Shown piece after piece: positions 8,704 through 17,359 of a stretch of 64,000 nt of DNA (positions are counted from its first letter, which is position 1; each line of letters opens with the position of its first letter). The position numbers and the translations under genes are program-made. The notes under the pieces were generated by a model. That model saw only the letters and a program-made list of their open reading frames with translations, had not been told where the DNA came from and ran no database searches. The stretch is from Haloarcula nitratireducens (lineage in GTDB: Archaea > Halobacteriota > Halobacteria > Halobacteriales > Haloarculaceae): assembly GCF_019599505.1 (NCBI RefSeq), contig NZ_RKLT01000003.1:400422-464421 (forward strand). Direction: 5' to 3'.

Positions 8704-9545
8704 CGCTCGAACGTCACGGTGACGTCCTCACCGACCGCCAGTTCGACCCCCTCCCCGACGAGCTTCGCGCCCGCGTCGTCGCGCGAGCAGAACAGCGCGA
8801 GACCGGTGACCGGGTCGCCGTTCGCGTAGACGGTCACGTCGTCCCACGTCACCGTTCGACCGTCGGCGCTTCCGACTCGGCGTCCCGCGAGCGCGACCCG
8901 TTCGCTCCCCGAGTCACCCAGCAATCCGCCGCCGTCGTAGTGCGGGAGACCGCCGTCGATAACCCCCTCATCGCCGCCAGTGCCGCCCTCGTCGTCGCTC
9001 TCGTTCGCTATCCCCGCGAACCGCTCGCCGGGTGCCGGATGCTCGGGACCGTCGAGGCGCGCCCACGTCTCGCCCGCCTCGACGACGGTTCCGGTGCCGT
9101 CCCAGGCGAGCGGTTCGACGTCGGCGTCGACCGAGACCGGAAGCGACCCCGACGCTCGATACGGATTCGCCTCGGGCGAGCGGAAGCCCAGATGGACGTG
9201 GTTCGGGACCCACGGCGCGAAGAAACCAGCGCGGACGAGTTCACCCACGTCGTCGCCGACGGCCACCGTCTCGCCCGGTTCGACGCCCGGTTTCACGTGG
9301 AGCAACCGGGCGACGTGCTCGCCGGTGTCGATCAGAATCAGGTAGTCGTCGGCGGCGGCGTAGGGCTTCGGCGGCGCGCGCACCCGTTTCGTCTCCAGCA
9401 CCTCGCCGGCGACGGGCGAGGGCGCTCGCCGGCCTTCCGGATAGAGGTCTATCGCACGCCCCTCGTCGTGGGCGTCGAACGGCGAGTTGTACAGCGAGAA
9501 GCGGTAGTACCGGCGGAGTACGTCCCGCGGGACGGTGACGGCCAT
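8688..9545 (-). CDS. LytM/M23 peptidase-like protein
   Basis: 285-residue protein whose first 120 residues look like an M23 (LytM) beta-barrel: H26 and D33 in HDEGRAIDL, the turn SPVAGEV, LLHVKPGVEPGETVAVGDDVG-like lipoyl/LytM strands with H83, and the HVH pair (H116, H118) that binds zinc in M23 peptidases. The first site has an unusual H-x6-D spacing instead of H-x3-D, so activity is uncertain. No signal peptide is evident. The remaining 165 residues form an acidic beta-rich domain. Haloarchaea lack peptidoglycan, so any substrate would be something else. It is convergent with the DUF4385 gene, overlapping by 16 bases. Confidence 0.6.
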   Translation of the reverse strand: MAVTVPRDVLRRYYRFSLYNSPFDAHDEGRAIDLYPEGRRAPSPVAGEVLETKRVRAPPKPYAAADDYLILIDTGEHVARLLHVKPGVEPGETVAVGDDVGELVRAGFFAPWVPNHVHLGFRSPEANPYRASGSLPVSVDADVEPLAWDGTGTVVEAGETWARLDGPEHPAPGERFAGIANESDDEGGTGGDEGVIDGGLPHYDGGGLLGDSGSERVALAGRRVGSADGRTVTWDDVTVYANGDPVTGLALFCSRDDAGAKLVGEGVELAVGEDVTVTFERQSSP

Positions 9546-9730
9546 CGGCGGAGATTAGCGAGCACGGCGTATGGGCCTGTCGTCCGAGCGTTCAAGTCTG
9601 GTGAGGAGACCACGCCAGCCCGTGAGCTAACCATCGCCGCGACGGGTCAGCGGGAGTGCGACACGCCCCGTCGCGTCGCCGCGTGTCGCCTGTTCGCCAC
9701 TCGCTCTCCGACCACGGCGTTCGACGGGAG

Positions 9731-9739
9731 CGTTTAGTT
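9731..9739 (+). promoter_or_regulatory. TATA-like box for the lipoate ligase gene
   Basis: CGTTTAGTT lies 22-30 bases before the ATG at 9761, the leaderless spacing. It supports choosing that ATG rather than the in-frame start 105 bases upstream. Confidence 0.5.
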
Positions 9740-9760
9740 CTCGCCGTCCCTACGGCGGTT

Positions 9761-10441
9761 ATGCGCCTCCTCCGCGGGCGAGCGAGCGACCGCGAGCGCG
9801 ACTACGCGCGCACTCGGGAGCTGGCCGACCGAGCGGCCGACGACGGGACGCCCGCGCTTCGCGTCTGGACCCCGCACCGACAGATCGCCTTCGGCCGCCG
9901 GGATCGCCGCGCCGAGGGCTACGACCGCGCCCGAGCGGCCGCGACAGAGCGGGGCTACGCCACCCTCGAACGAAGCGTCGGCGGCCGAGCCGTCGCCTAT
10001 ACCGGCAATACGGTGGCGTTCGCGCTGGCCGAACCCACCGCCGACGGTCGCAGCAGCATCGGCGCTCGCTACGACCGCGTAACGGCGGCGGTTCGGCGGG
10101 CGCTCGCCGACGTCGGCGTCGAGGCGCGCGAAGGCGAACCGCCCGATTCCTTCTGTCCCGGGACCCACTCGCTGCAAGCCGACGGCAAACTCGTGGGGGT
10201 GGCACAACGAGTCCGGCAGCGCGTGGCGCTCACCGCCGGCATCGTCGTCGTTCGGGACCACGCGGCCATCGCCGCGGTCCTCGACCCGGTGTACGACGCG
10301 CTCGACGTACCCTTCGACCCCGACTCGGTAGGGAGCGTCGCGCGGGCGGGCGGCGTCGGCGACTCGGAGGCCGTCGTCGCGGCGCTCGAACGTGAACTCG
10401 TCGGCGACCGCGGCGTGACGGCCCGCGAGACTGTCGAGTGA
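9761..10441 (+). CDS. Lipoate--protein ligase family protein
   Basis: 226-residue protein of the biotin/lipoate A/B protein ligase fold, expected to attach or transfer lipoyl (or octanoyl) groups to carrier proteins. The family loop RSVGGRAVAYT begins at residue 71, and the invariant lysine is K143 in ADGKLVGVAQR. A PGTHSL substrate-pocket motif precedes it. The protein is shorter than classical LplA because it lacks the extra C-terminal domain, so it could be a LipM/LipL-like transferase. It stands alone, 69 bases before dihydroorotase. Confidence 0.78.
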   Translation: MRLLRGRASDRERDYARTRELADRAADDGTPALRVWTPHRQIAFGRRDRRAEGYDRARAAATERGYATLERSVGGRAVAYTGNTVAFALAEPTADGRSSIGARYDRVTAAVRRALADVGVEAREGEPPDSFCPGTHSLQADGKLVGVAQRVRQRVALTAGIVVVRDHAAIAAVLDPVYDALDVPFDPDSVGSVARAGGVGDSEAVVAALERELVGDRGVTARETVE

Positions 10442-10477
10442 GCCCGCGTTTTCGCGGTCGCCAGCGCCGCCTTCCGA

Positions 10478-10486
10478 GACACTTAG
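10478..10486 (+). promoter_or_regulatory. TATA-like box for dihydroorotase
   Basis: GACACTTAG is placed 25-33 bases before the ATG at 10511. It is a weak match but correctly spaced for a leaderless transcript. Confidence 0.4.
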
Positions 10487-10510
10487 GGAGGCCCCCGGCG
10501 GACAGGGCGT

Positions 10511-11815
10511 ATGCTCATCCGCAACGCGACGCTCGCGGACGGCCGGCAACGGGACGTCCGGGTGCGCGGTGAGACCGTCGCCGAGGTCGGTCGGGACCTC
10601 TCTCCCGACGACGAACGCACCGTCGAGGCCACGGGCAAGCGCCTGCTGCCCGGGATGATGGACGTTCACGTCCACTTCCGCCAGCCCGGCTACCCGCACA
10701 AGGAGACGTGGAAGTCCGGCTCTCGCGCCGCGGCGGCGGGCGGCGTGACGACGGTGGTCGACCAGCCCAACACAGACCCGCCCACGATCGATGGCGAGGC
10801 CTTCGACCGGAAGGCCGGGTTCGCCGCCGACTCCGTCGTCGACTGGGGAATCAACGGCGGCGTCACGGCGGACTGGATCCCGAACGTCCTCCTGCGCCGA
10901 CGCCTGTTCGCGCTGGGCGAGGTGTTCCTCGCCGATTCGACCGGCGACATGGGCATCGAGACGGATCTCTTCGAAGACGCGCTCGAAGCGGCGACCGAGA
11001 ACGGCGTCACCGTCACGGTCCACGCCGAGGACGCCGACTCGTTCAACGAGGACGCCCGCGCCCGCGACGACGCCGACGCGTGGAGCGCCTACCGCACCGC
11101 CGAGGCGGAGGCGATCGCCGTCGAGCGGGCTTGCGAGGCCGCGAAACGAATGGACGCTCGTATCCACATCGCCCATACGTCCACGCCGGAGGGTATCGAC
11201 ATCGCCGCCGAAGCCGGAATGACGACCGAAGTGACGCCGCATCACCTCCTGCTCTCGCGGCGGGACCTCGGCGATTTGGGGACGTTCGGGCGGATGAACC
11301 CGCCCCTGCGTCGGGAGAAGCGCCGCCGCGGCGTCTACGAGCGGGTCGTCGACGGCACCGTCGACATGATCGCGACCGACCACGCGCCCCACACCCGCGA
11401 GGAGAAGGACGCCGGCATCTGGGACGCGCCGTCGGGCGTGCCCGGCGTCGAGACGGTGCTGCCGCTCCTACTGGCCGAAGCGCGTGACCCCGATACCGAC
11501 CTGACCTACGAGCGCGTCCGGGACCTCACCGCCGCCAACCCCGCCGCGGTCTTCGACGTGCCACAGAAGGGGACCATCGAACCCGGCAAGGACGCTGACC
11601 TGGTGCTTGTCGACACCAGTGAGACGACCGAGATCAGCGGCGAGGACCTCCACACCGACTGCGGGTGGACGCCGTTCGAGGGCTTCGAGGGGATCTTCCC
11701 CGAGTGGACGATGGTCCGCGGGACGACAGTCTACGAGCGCGATTCGAACGAAGACGTCTTCTACGGCCATCGGGGCGAGAACGTCCGCGACGCCGACGGC
11801 GAAGTCCTCCAGTAG
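10511..11815 (+). CDS. pyrC: Dihydroorotase
   Basis: 434-residue zinc amidohydrolase that closes carbamoyl-aspartate to dihydroorotate, third step of pyrimidine synthesis. The metal-binding HVH pair is H53/H55 in MMDVHVHFRQPGYPHKETW. Later conserved elements are TVHAEDAD near residue 176, IHIAHTSTPEG near 218 and the ATDHAPHTREEK block near 290 with the catalytic aspartate. Length and motif order fit class I dihydroorotases rather than hydantoinases (FRQPG and NTDPP are typical). It is monocistronic as far as this window shows. Confidence 0.9.
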   Translation: MLIRNATLADGRQRDVRVRGETVAEVGRDLSPDDERTVEATGKRLLPGMMDVHVHFRQPGYPHKETWKSGSRAAAAGGVTTVVDQPNTDPPTIDGEAFDRKAGFAADSVVDWGINGGVTADWIPNVLLRRRLFALGEVFLADSTGDMGIETDLFEDALEAATENGVTVTVHAEDADSFNEDARARDDADAWSAYRTAEAEAIAVERACEAAKRMDARIHIAHTSTPEGIDIAAEAGMTTEVTPHHLLLSRRDLGDLGTFGRMNPPLRREKRRRGVYERVVDGTVDMIATDHAPHTREEKDAGIWDAPSGVPGVETVLPLLLAEARDPDTDLTYERVRDLTAANPAAVFDVPQKGTIEPGKDADLVLVDTSETTEISGEDLHTDCGWTPFEGFEGIFPEWTMVRGTTVYERDSNEDVFYGHRGENVRDADGEVLQ

Positions 11816-11887
11816 CGGGGCAGGGGGTGTGCGATTGACGCGCACACCCGCGCCGCGATGATATCGGATGTTGACGAATCGACAATT

Positions 11888-12067
11888 ATGGTTCGCTGTG
11901 AGAACTGCGGCGCGGAGGCCGAGACCACCGAGGAACTGGACCACGAGGACGTCGAACAGATAGAGATCGACGAGGGCGGGGACGGCCCGCCCCGCGTCCG
12001 CTACGGGGCGAACATCCGCGACCTCTGGCTGTGTAAGCAGTGCGGGAAGGTTCTGGGGGTCAGCTGA
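11888..12067 (+). CDS. Small zinc ribbon protein
   Basis: 59-residue microprotein with CENCG at residues 4-8 and CKQCG near the C-terminus, forming one four-cysteine zinc ribbon separated by an acidic loop. An in-frame start at 11858 would add ten residues, but the ATG at 11888 puts the first knuckle at the expected distance from the N-terminus. Function unknown; such ribbons in haloarchaea are often adaptor or nucleic-acid-binding proteins. Its stop nearly touches the convergent gene at 12068. Confidence 0.65.
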   Translation: MVRCENCGAEAETTEELDHEDVEQIEIDEGGDGPPRVRYGANIRDLWLCKQCGKVLGVS

Positions 12068-12811
12068 TCACTTCTCGTCGACGCCGAACTCGTGGCCGCA
12101 CTCCGGGCAGCAGACCTCGTCGTGGCGGAGCGCCGCCGAGTGCTCGCGGACCTCGCGCATGACCGTCGAGATGCGGTCCTCGGCCTCCATCTCGTCTTCG
12201 ACGGCGAGGTCGACTCCCTCGACTTCCAGGAGGAACTTCGCCACCTCCGTCGCCTCGTACATCACGTCGTCGAGTTCCTCGGCGGTGAAGAAGTCGGACA
12301 TCGCGCCGTAGAGGAACGTCGCGCCGGCCTTGCGGACCTTCTCCTCGAAGGACGCGCGGGCCTGATTGACCGCCTGCGGGGTGTACGTATCCGTCATGAA
12401 CGGGACGAGTTCCGGGAGGTTCTCGCCGATCTTCGTCATCTCGACGCCGGTCTCGGTCCGGAAGTCCGCACAGAGGCGGGCGATGGCCCACTCGCGGGCG
12501 GTGACGTACGTCCGCTCGCGCAGGAACTCGTTGGCGCGGTCGTAGGTGCCCCCCTCGATCTTCTTGAACCGCTCGTACTTCCGGACGTCGTCGGGGACGT
12601 CACTGGCCGGCGCGACCCCCTCGCCGAGCGCTTCGTCCGCCACCGCGTCGGTGTTCTCGGCGTCGGCAGTCTCGACGTCGTCGGCTCCGTCGTCGCTGCC
12701 CGCAGCGTCGCCGCCCTCGCTGTCGGCGTCCGCGTTCTCGTCCGGTTCGTGGGGCGTGACGACCCGCGTCGGCGTCTCGTCGCTCTCCTCCGGCGGCGCA
12801 CCCTCTGTCAT
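12068..12811 (-). CDS. DUF5806 family protein
   Basis: 247-residue protein with three parts: a disordered acidic Glu/Asp/Ala leader to about residue 70, an all-helical core (residues 72-225, beginning DDVRKYERFKKIEGGTYDRANEFL) and a terminal zinc knuckle CCPECGHEFG. It corresponds to the haloarchaeal family I remember as DUF5806. Function unknown. The combination of a helical core containing RTYVTAREWAIARLCADF and a Cys pair suggests a nucleic-acid or regulatory role, but this is a guess. Confidence 0.6.
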   Translation of the reverse strand: MTEGAPPEESDETPTRVVTPHEPDENADADSEGGDAAGSDDGADDVETADAENTDAVADEALGEGVAPASDVPDDVRKYERFKKIEGGTYDRANEFLRERTYVTAREWAIARLCADFRTETGVEMTKIGENLPELVPFMTDTYTPQAVNQARASFEEKVRKAGATFLYGAMSDFFTAEELDDVMYEATEVAKFLLEVEGVDLAVEDEMEAEDRISTVMREVREHSAALRHDEVCCPECGHEFGVDEK

Positions 12812-12927
12812 TGGCGTCTCTGTGTCCCCGCGGGGAAAAAGCGTATCGCCAGCAGCGTGCGCGTCCCCGTCTCACACGCCGCAGTCGTGGGGGTGGCTTT
12901 TTGAGCGACGCCACCGAGTGACCGCGT

Positions 12928-13299
12928 ATGAACGTCCTGCTCGGGATCGGAGGGAGCCAACTCTCCTACCACGCACTCGACGAGACGATCGCACGGGCCA
13001 AGGAGACGGGTGACGAGGTGACCGTCGCCATCTTCGACAACGAAGAGGCGGATACGGACGCCGACGAGATCCGGGAACGGGTCGAGTCGACGCTGTCCGA
13101 GGCCGACTTCGAGGCGTCGATACGCCGCATCGAGGGTGAGTCGCCGGGGAGCCGACTCATCGACATCGCCGAGAGCGAGGAGTTCGACCGCATCGTGCTG
13201 GGCGGCGGCGAGCGCTCGACGCTGGGGAAGATCCAACTCGGCTCCATCGTCGAGTTCGTCCTGTTGAACGCACAGACGCCCGTCACGCTCATCCGATGA
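12928..13299 (+). CDS. Universal stress protein (UspA-like)
   Basis: 123-residue single-domain UspA-fold protein. It begins with the strand MNVLLGIGGS and ends with a nucleotide-binding C-terminal motif (GGGERSTLGKIQLGSIVEFVL), a variant of the G-x2-G-x9-G(S/T) ATP site. Cytoplasmic, probably dimeric, stress-linked by family. The stop overlaps the ATG of the acetyltransferase gene (ATGA), so the two form a coupled pair. A TTTTTGA patch about 29 bases upstream may be its TATA element. Confidence 0.82.
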   Translation: MNVLLGIGGSQLSYHALDETIARAKETGDEVTVAIFDNEEADTDADEIRERVESTLSEADFEASIRRIEGESPGSRLIDIAESEEFDRIVLGGGERSTLGKIQLGSIVEFVLLNAQTPVTLIR

Positions 13300-13817
13300 C
13301 CAGAGAGTACCCCGACGACCCCGCCGGCGAGTTCCCCGCGCCGCCGCGGACCGTCACCGACGCCGAGGGCCGCGAGATCGAACTCGTTCCCGCCGACGAT
13401 GCCGAACGCGGACGCCTCGTCGAGATGTATCTCGACTTCGACCCGGCCGACCGCGCGCAGGGCATCCCGCCGGTCAAGGAAGAGGCGATCGAGAAGTGGC
13501 TCGATACGATCCTCGAAGGCGACTGCGTCAACGTCGTCGCCCGTCACGACGGTCACGCCGTCGGACACGCGACGCTCGTCCCGGACCGCCACGACGAGCA
13601 CGAACTCGCCATCTTCGTCCTACAGTCGTTTCAGGGGGCCGGAATCGGGACCATGCTGTTGGAGACGCTGCTCGGACAGGGACAGGTCGAGGGCATCGGG
13701 CGGGTCTGGCTCACCGTCGAGCGGTGGAACGACCCCGCGATCGCGCTCTACCGGAAGATGGGCTTCGAGACGAGCAACGCCGAGAGCTTCGAGATCGAGA
13801 TGGCGATCCAGCTCTAG
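13296..13817 (+). CDS. GNAT family N-acetyltransferase
   Basis: 173-residue acetyl-CoA-dependent acyltransferase. The N-terminal part (residues 25-60) includes DDAERGRLVEMYLDFDPADRA, and the core has the beta4 strand LAIFVLQSFQGAGIGTMLLETLL, whose Q-x-x-G-x-G/A loop binds acetyl-CoA pyrophosphate. The terminal block NDPAIALYRKMGFE is typical of GNATs. Haloarchaeal homologues are often joined to ATP-grasp acyl-CoA proteins; this one is separate and coupled to a UspA gene. Substrate unknown. The last four bases overlap the convergent UspA gene. Confidence 0.82.
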   Translation: MTREYPDDPAGEFPAPPRTVTDAEGREIELVPADDAERGRLVEMYLDFDPADRAQGIPPVKEEAIEKWLDTILEGDCVNVVARHDGHAVGHATLVPDRHDEHELAIFVLQSFQGAGIGTMLLETLLGQGQVEGIGRVWLTVERWNDPAIALYRKMGFETSNAESFEIEMAIQL

Positions 13818-14254
13818 ACCGAGAGCACCGGCTGGCTCGCGTACTCGAGGACGTACAGCGCGGCGCGGCCGATGGCCTCCTCGCCGCCGCCCTCGCGCGG
13901 GACGACGATGAACTCCGCGCCGACGTCTTCCGCCGCGTCTAAGATGACGCCTCCCGGCGTCTGCATCAGTCGCTGTTCCGAGAACGCCGTCGCGGTCGAG
14001 GTATCGAGACCGCCGTCGTGACCGGCCGCCTGGACCTGCTCGCGTATCTTCTGGGTGAACGCGCGGTGCTCCTCGGCGACCGACTCGGCGTCGACGAAGC
14101 CGTCGTCGATGTCCCGTTTGAGCCGCTCGTCGACGACGAACAGCAGGTGGAGGTCGGCGTCGTATCGCTCGGCGATGGCGATAGCGTACTCGGCCGCTCG
14201 CTCGGCCCGGTCGCTCCCGTCGACCGGCACGAGCACGAGGTCGATGTCCATCAT
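13814..14254 (-). CDS. Universal stress protein with altered ATP motif
   Basis: 146-residue UspA-fold protein. The N-terminal LVLVPVDGSDRAERAAEYA and the Asp-rich strand pattern are canonical. The C-terminal nucleotide-binding region, however, reads PREGGGEEAIGRAALYVLEYA rather than G-x2-G-x9-GS, so ATP binding may be lost or changed. Two adjacent Met codons (14254, 14251) are possible starts. It is the divergent neighbour of another UspA gene, 105 bases away. Confidence 0.75.
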   Translation of the reverse strand: MMDIDLVLVPVDGSDRAERAAEYAIAIAERYDADLHLLFVVDERLKRDIDDGFVDAESVAEEHRAFTQKIREQVQAAGHDGGLDTSTATAFSEQRLMQTPGGVILDAAEDVGAEFIVVPREGGGEEAIGRAALYVLEYASQPVLSV

Positions 14255-14359
14255 CTGTCACTGTGACCGGCCCCGGCAAAAAGCCATCCCATCAGCGCGC
14301 CGCGCTCGTCCGGCGGCCGAGGGAGCGGCTTTTTGGTCGTGCCCGCGGTACTCCGGCAT

Positions 14360-14824
14360 ATGTTCGAAACGGTGGTCATCGCGACCGACGGTTCGGGGAG
14401 CGCCCAGCGAGCCGTCGAGGCCGCGCTCGACCTGGCCGCACACTTCGATGCGACCGTCCACGCGCTGTACGTCGTCGACTCCGGCGAAGTCGAATCCACG
14501 CCCGAGGAGGTCCGCGAGGAACTGGAACGGGCGCTCGCGACCACCGGGGGCCGCGCGCTCTCGTTCGTCCGGGAAGCCGCTGCCGCCGAGGCCGACGACG
14601 ACGTCGTCACGGCCGTTCGGGAGGGCGACCCCGCCGACGAGATCTGTCGGTACGCCGACGAGCACGACGCCGACGTGGTCGCGACGGGGACGCGGGGCCG
14701 GCACGGCGACCACGGCTTCCTGCTCGGTAGCGTCGCCGAGGAGATCGTCCGACACGCCGAGATGCCCGTGTTGACGGTTCGCCAGCTAGAGGGCGAGGCG
14801 AACCCGGAACGGAAGCAGGTGTAG
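14360..14824 (+). CDS. Universal stress protein (UspA-like)
   Basis: 154-residue UspA-fold protein starting at the ATG at 14360 (MFETVVIATDGS). The complete ATP-binding signature TGTRGRHGDHGFLLGSVAEEI lies near residue 110, so this copy belongs to the ATP-binding class. An in-frame start nine codons upstream would precede the first strand and overlap the TTTTTGG box. With 12928 and 13814 it makes three UspA genes within 1.9 kb. Confidence 0.82.
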   Translation: MFETVVIATDGSGSAQRAVEAALDLAAHFDATVHALYVVDSGEVESTPEEVREELERALATTGGRALSFVREAAAAEADDDVVTAVREGDPADEICRYADEHDADVVATGTRGRHGDHGFLLGSVAEEIVRHAEMPVLTVRQLEGEANPERKQV

Positions 14825-14883
14825 CTCTAACCGGGTTTTCAGTCATCGAAACGAACAGGGGTTGTGCCGTCGAACGCCGAGAC

Positions 14884-15912
14884 GTGCCCTCCAGCTCCCG
14901 CCGCGCCTTCCTCGCGGCTACCGGTGTCGGTCTCGGCTCGCTCGCGGGTTGTAACGCCCTCTCGACCGATCCGCCGACTACTTCGCCGCCGACTGTGAAC
15001 CTCGCCGGCCGAACCGTCTTCGTCGACTCGCAGGTGCCCGTCCCCGACCGCGCCGAGTTCGACCGGACCAACGACACCACGGCGGCGGACGTCGCCGTCT
15101 TCGCGCCCACCGAGGCCAACGTCGAGCAGGTCGCGGTGACGCTGGCCGACGGTACGCCCGTCGCCGTCGCCGGGGCAGACGCGCAGTGGACGCTCATGCA
15201 GGCCTGTCGCGAACTCGATGCGAGCTACGGGCTCGCCAGCAGCGGGTGGGGAGCTCAGACCCGATTCGTCGCGGCGGTACCCCGCGGCGATCGACTGGAC
15301 ACCCACGTCTTCGTCGGCGCGGAGCTCCCGCGGGACCTACCGTGGGCGCTGAGCGAGACGCTGTCGCCCCGGGCGCAGTCCTGTACGGTCCCGTTCGAGC
15401 GCGTCGAACTCCCCGACGACGTAACCCGTCTCGGGACTGCCCGCATCCGCGGGCGAAACGACGTCGCCGGGTTCGACCGGCTCGACAGCGTCCGCGTCCG
15501 AACGGACGACGAGGACGTGTCGCCGGTGTTCGTCGACACGTCGGCGACCATCTGGAGCGGAGAAGCGGCGGACGGCGACGACCGCTACCGCGCGGACAGC
15601 GTCGCTCTCGCGGCGGAGTTCGACGCCCGACTGGACCGCATCGGTCCCGGAAGCCAAACGACGGAGTCGCTGACGGTCGCAGACGAGAGCGATACGACGG
15701 AAGACGAGGCCCGGCAGGTTTTCACGCCGGAAACTGACGCCACGCGAGACCGGTTCACCGCCTGCTCGCGCTGCCGCGTGATCCCCGACGAACTCGGGGA
15801 CCGATTCTCCTACCTCGCCAACGCGCGCTTCCGGTGGCGGGACCCGCGACTGCTGCGCTCGGACGACGTCTGGAGTCACCACACGCCCGGCGAGGCGGTC
15901 TGGTATCCCTGA
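14884..15912 (+). CDS. Tat-exported lipoprotein of unknown function
   Basis: 342-residue predicted surface lipoprotein with a GTG start. The N-terminus carries a twin-arginine signal (SRRAFLAATG, R6 R7) and a lipobox LAGC with C23, so it should fold in the cytoplasm, cross by Tat and be lipid-anchored outside. The mature part is an acidic alpha/beta protein with a CSRC pair near residue 298. I do not recognise the family. A DHH gene follows 39 bases downstream on the same strand. Confidence 0.65.
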   Translation: MPSSSRRAFLAATGVGLGSLAGCNALSTDPPTTSPPTVNLAGRTVFVDSQVPVPDRAEFDRTNDTTAADVAVFAPTEANVEQVAVTLADGTPVAVAGADAQWTLMQACRELDASYGLASSGWGAQTRFVAAVPRGDRLDTHVFVGAELPRDLPWALSETLSPRAQSCTVPFERVELPDDVTRLGTARIRGRNDVAGFDRLDSVRVRTDDEDVSPVFVDTSATIWSGEAADGDDRYRADSVALAAEFDARLDRIGPGSQTTESLTVADESDTTEDEARQVFTPETDATRDRFTACSRCRVIPDELGDRFSYLANARFRWRDPRLLRSDDVWSHHTPGEAVWYP

Positions 15913-15951
15913 GACCGCGGGGTTCATTGCCGGCGACTGGCATGAACGGGC

Positions 15952-17043
15952 ATGGACGACTGGCTCATCGACGACGACCGCCTCTCTGTCGGCCGCAAAT
16001 CCGTACTCCCCGGAGAGGGGTTTTTCTTCCCCGACTCCTTCGAGGAGGAACAGGCCGAGGCCGAGGCCGCCGAGACGCTCGCCGGGGCGGGCGTCGTGGT
16101 CATCGCGGACCCGGACGCCGACGGACTGGCCTGTACGGCCCTGATTCGAGAGGCCCACGGCGAGGGGGCGCTCCTCCCCGCCGGCCCGCACGAACTGCAA
16201 GAAGCGCTCGCCTGGACCGCCGAGTACGCCGAACCCGACGCCACCGTCTTCGTCTGTGACCTCTGTCCCGACAGCGAATCCGACCTCGGTGCCCTGCCGG
16301 ACCTCACCGCTCGCGTCGAGCGCGTGGTCTGGTTCGACCACCACCAGTGGGACGACGAACTCGGCGCGACGGTAGACGAGGCCGGCGTCGAGCGAACCGT
16401 CGGCGACAGCGACGAGGTCTGCACCGCCGACGTGGCGCTCGTCGAACTGGACCACGAGTTCGAGGAGCGCTGGGCGGACCTCGCCGCCGTCACCCGCGAC
16501 CACGACCTCTGGATACGCGACGACGAGCGCAGCGACGACCTCGCGGACTTCTCGTACTGGTCCGAGCCGGAGGAGTACATCGACGCTGTCGCCGAACACG
16601 GGGCGGACCTCTCGCCGGAGGTGCGGGAGTTCCTCGCCGAGCAGCGCGTCGAGAAGGAGGCGCTCATCGAGAAGGCCGTCGAACGCGCCGAGATGCGCGA
16701 GATCGGCGAGTGGACCGTCGGCGTCACCTACGGCCGCTGCTCGCAGAACGAGGTCGCCGAGGCGCTGCGAGAGCGCGGCTCCGACGCCGCCGTCATCGTC
16801 AAGCCCGCCGGCTCCGCCTCGATCCGGGGCACCGAGAACTTCGAGCGCGCCCACGAGGTCGCCCAGCAGGTCAACGGCGGCGGCCACCCGAAAGCCGCCG
16901 GCTGCAAGCCCGACATCTACGACGACATGATGGACTACGCCCATCATTGGACGACGCGCGGCGCGGTGGCGAAGCAGGCCATCATCGACGCGTTCCGGCG
17001 GCTTCCCGAGGAGGACGACGAGGGCGTCGAAACAGAACGATAG
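15952..17043 (+). CDS. DHH family phosphoesterase (RecJ-like)
   Basis: 363-residue phosphoesterase of the DHH superfamily (RecJ nuclease / oligonucleotide phosphatase relatives). Motif I is DPDADG (53-58), motif III is the name-giving DHH at 129-131 (WFDHHQWDD) and the DHHA1 domain ends with NGGGHPKAAG near residue 310. These Asp/His residues bind Mn2+ or Mg2+. The haloarchaeal paralogues may act as single-strand nucleases or in GINS-associated complexes; which role applies here cannot be told. A ten-residue acidic start precedes the fold. Confidence 0.82.
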   Translation: MDDWLIDDDRLSVGRKSVLPGEGFFFPDSFEEEQAEAEAAETLAGAGVVVIADPDADGLACTALIREAHGEGALLPAGPHELQEALAWTAEYAEPDATVFVCDLCPDSESDLGALPDLTARVERVVWFDHHQWDDELGATVDEAGVERTVGDSDEVCTADVALVELDHEFEERWADLAAVTRDHDLWIRDDERSDDLADFSYWSEPEEYIDAVAEHGADLSPEVREFLAEQRVEKEALIEKAVERAEMREIGEWTVGVTYGRCSQNEVAEALRERGSDAAVIVKPAGSASIRGTENFERAHEVAQQVNGGGHPKAAGCKPDIYDDMMDYAHHWTTRGAVAKQAIIDAFRRLPEEDDEGVETER

Positions 17044-17131
17044 CTAGCCGGAGTCCCCGTTTCTCGTCCGCGTAACGCTGACACGCCCGTCGGTCGAACG
17101 CCGACCTGCCGATGTCCACCGCCCTCCCCGC

Positions 17132-17359
17132 GTGGCCCCCGACCGAGCGGCGTCGCTCGGCGACCTCTCCACGGCCGCCGTCGTCGGAGCCACGCTGTGC
17201 GTCTTCGAACGGTCGCTCCCCTACGCCGCCGGTGTGGCCGTCGCGTTCTTCGCGCTTCGACTACTCGCCGACCTCGCCGAGGCCGCGATCGGCGACTACG
17301 CTGACCACGCGCTGTCCGGTCTCCTCGTCCTCGCAGCGACGGGTTACGCGCAGTTCTGA
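17132..17359 (+). CDS. Small membrane protein
   Basis: 75-residue protein with a GTG start and three likely membrane segments (residues 12-25, 30-48 and 60-75). No family recognised. The stop TGA is embedded in CTGA, and the downstream frame continues as another membrane-type coding stretch (see 17356). The two could be one gene broken by a frameshift or a coupled pair. GC-rich third positions support real coding. Confidence 0.55.
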   Translation: MAPDRAASLGDLSTAAVVGATLCVFERSLPYAAGVAVAFFALRLLADLAEAAIGDYADHALSGLLVLAATGYAQF

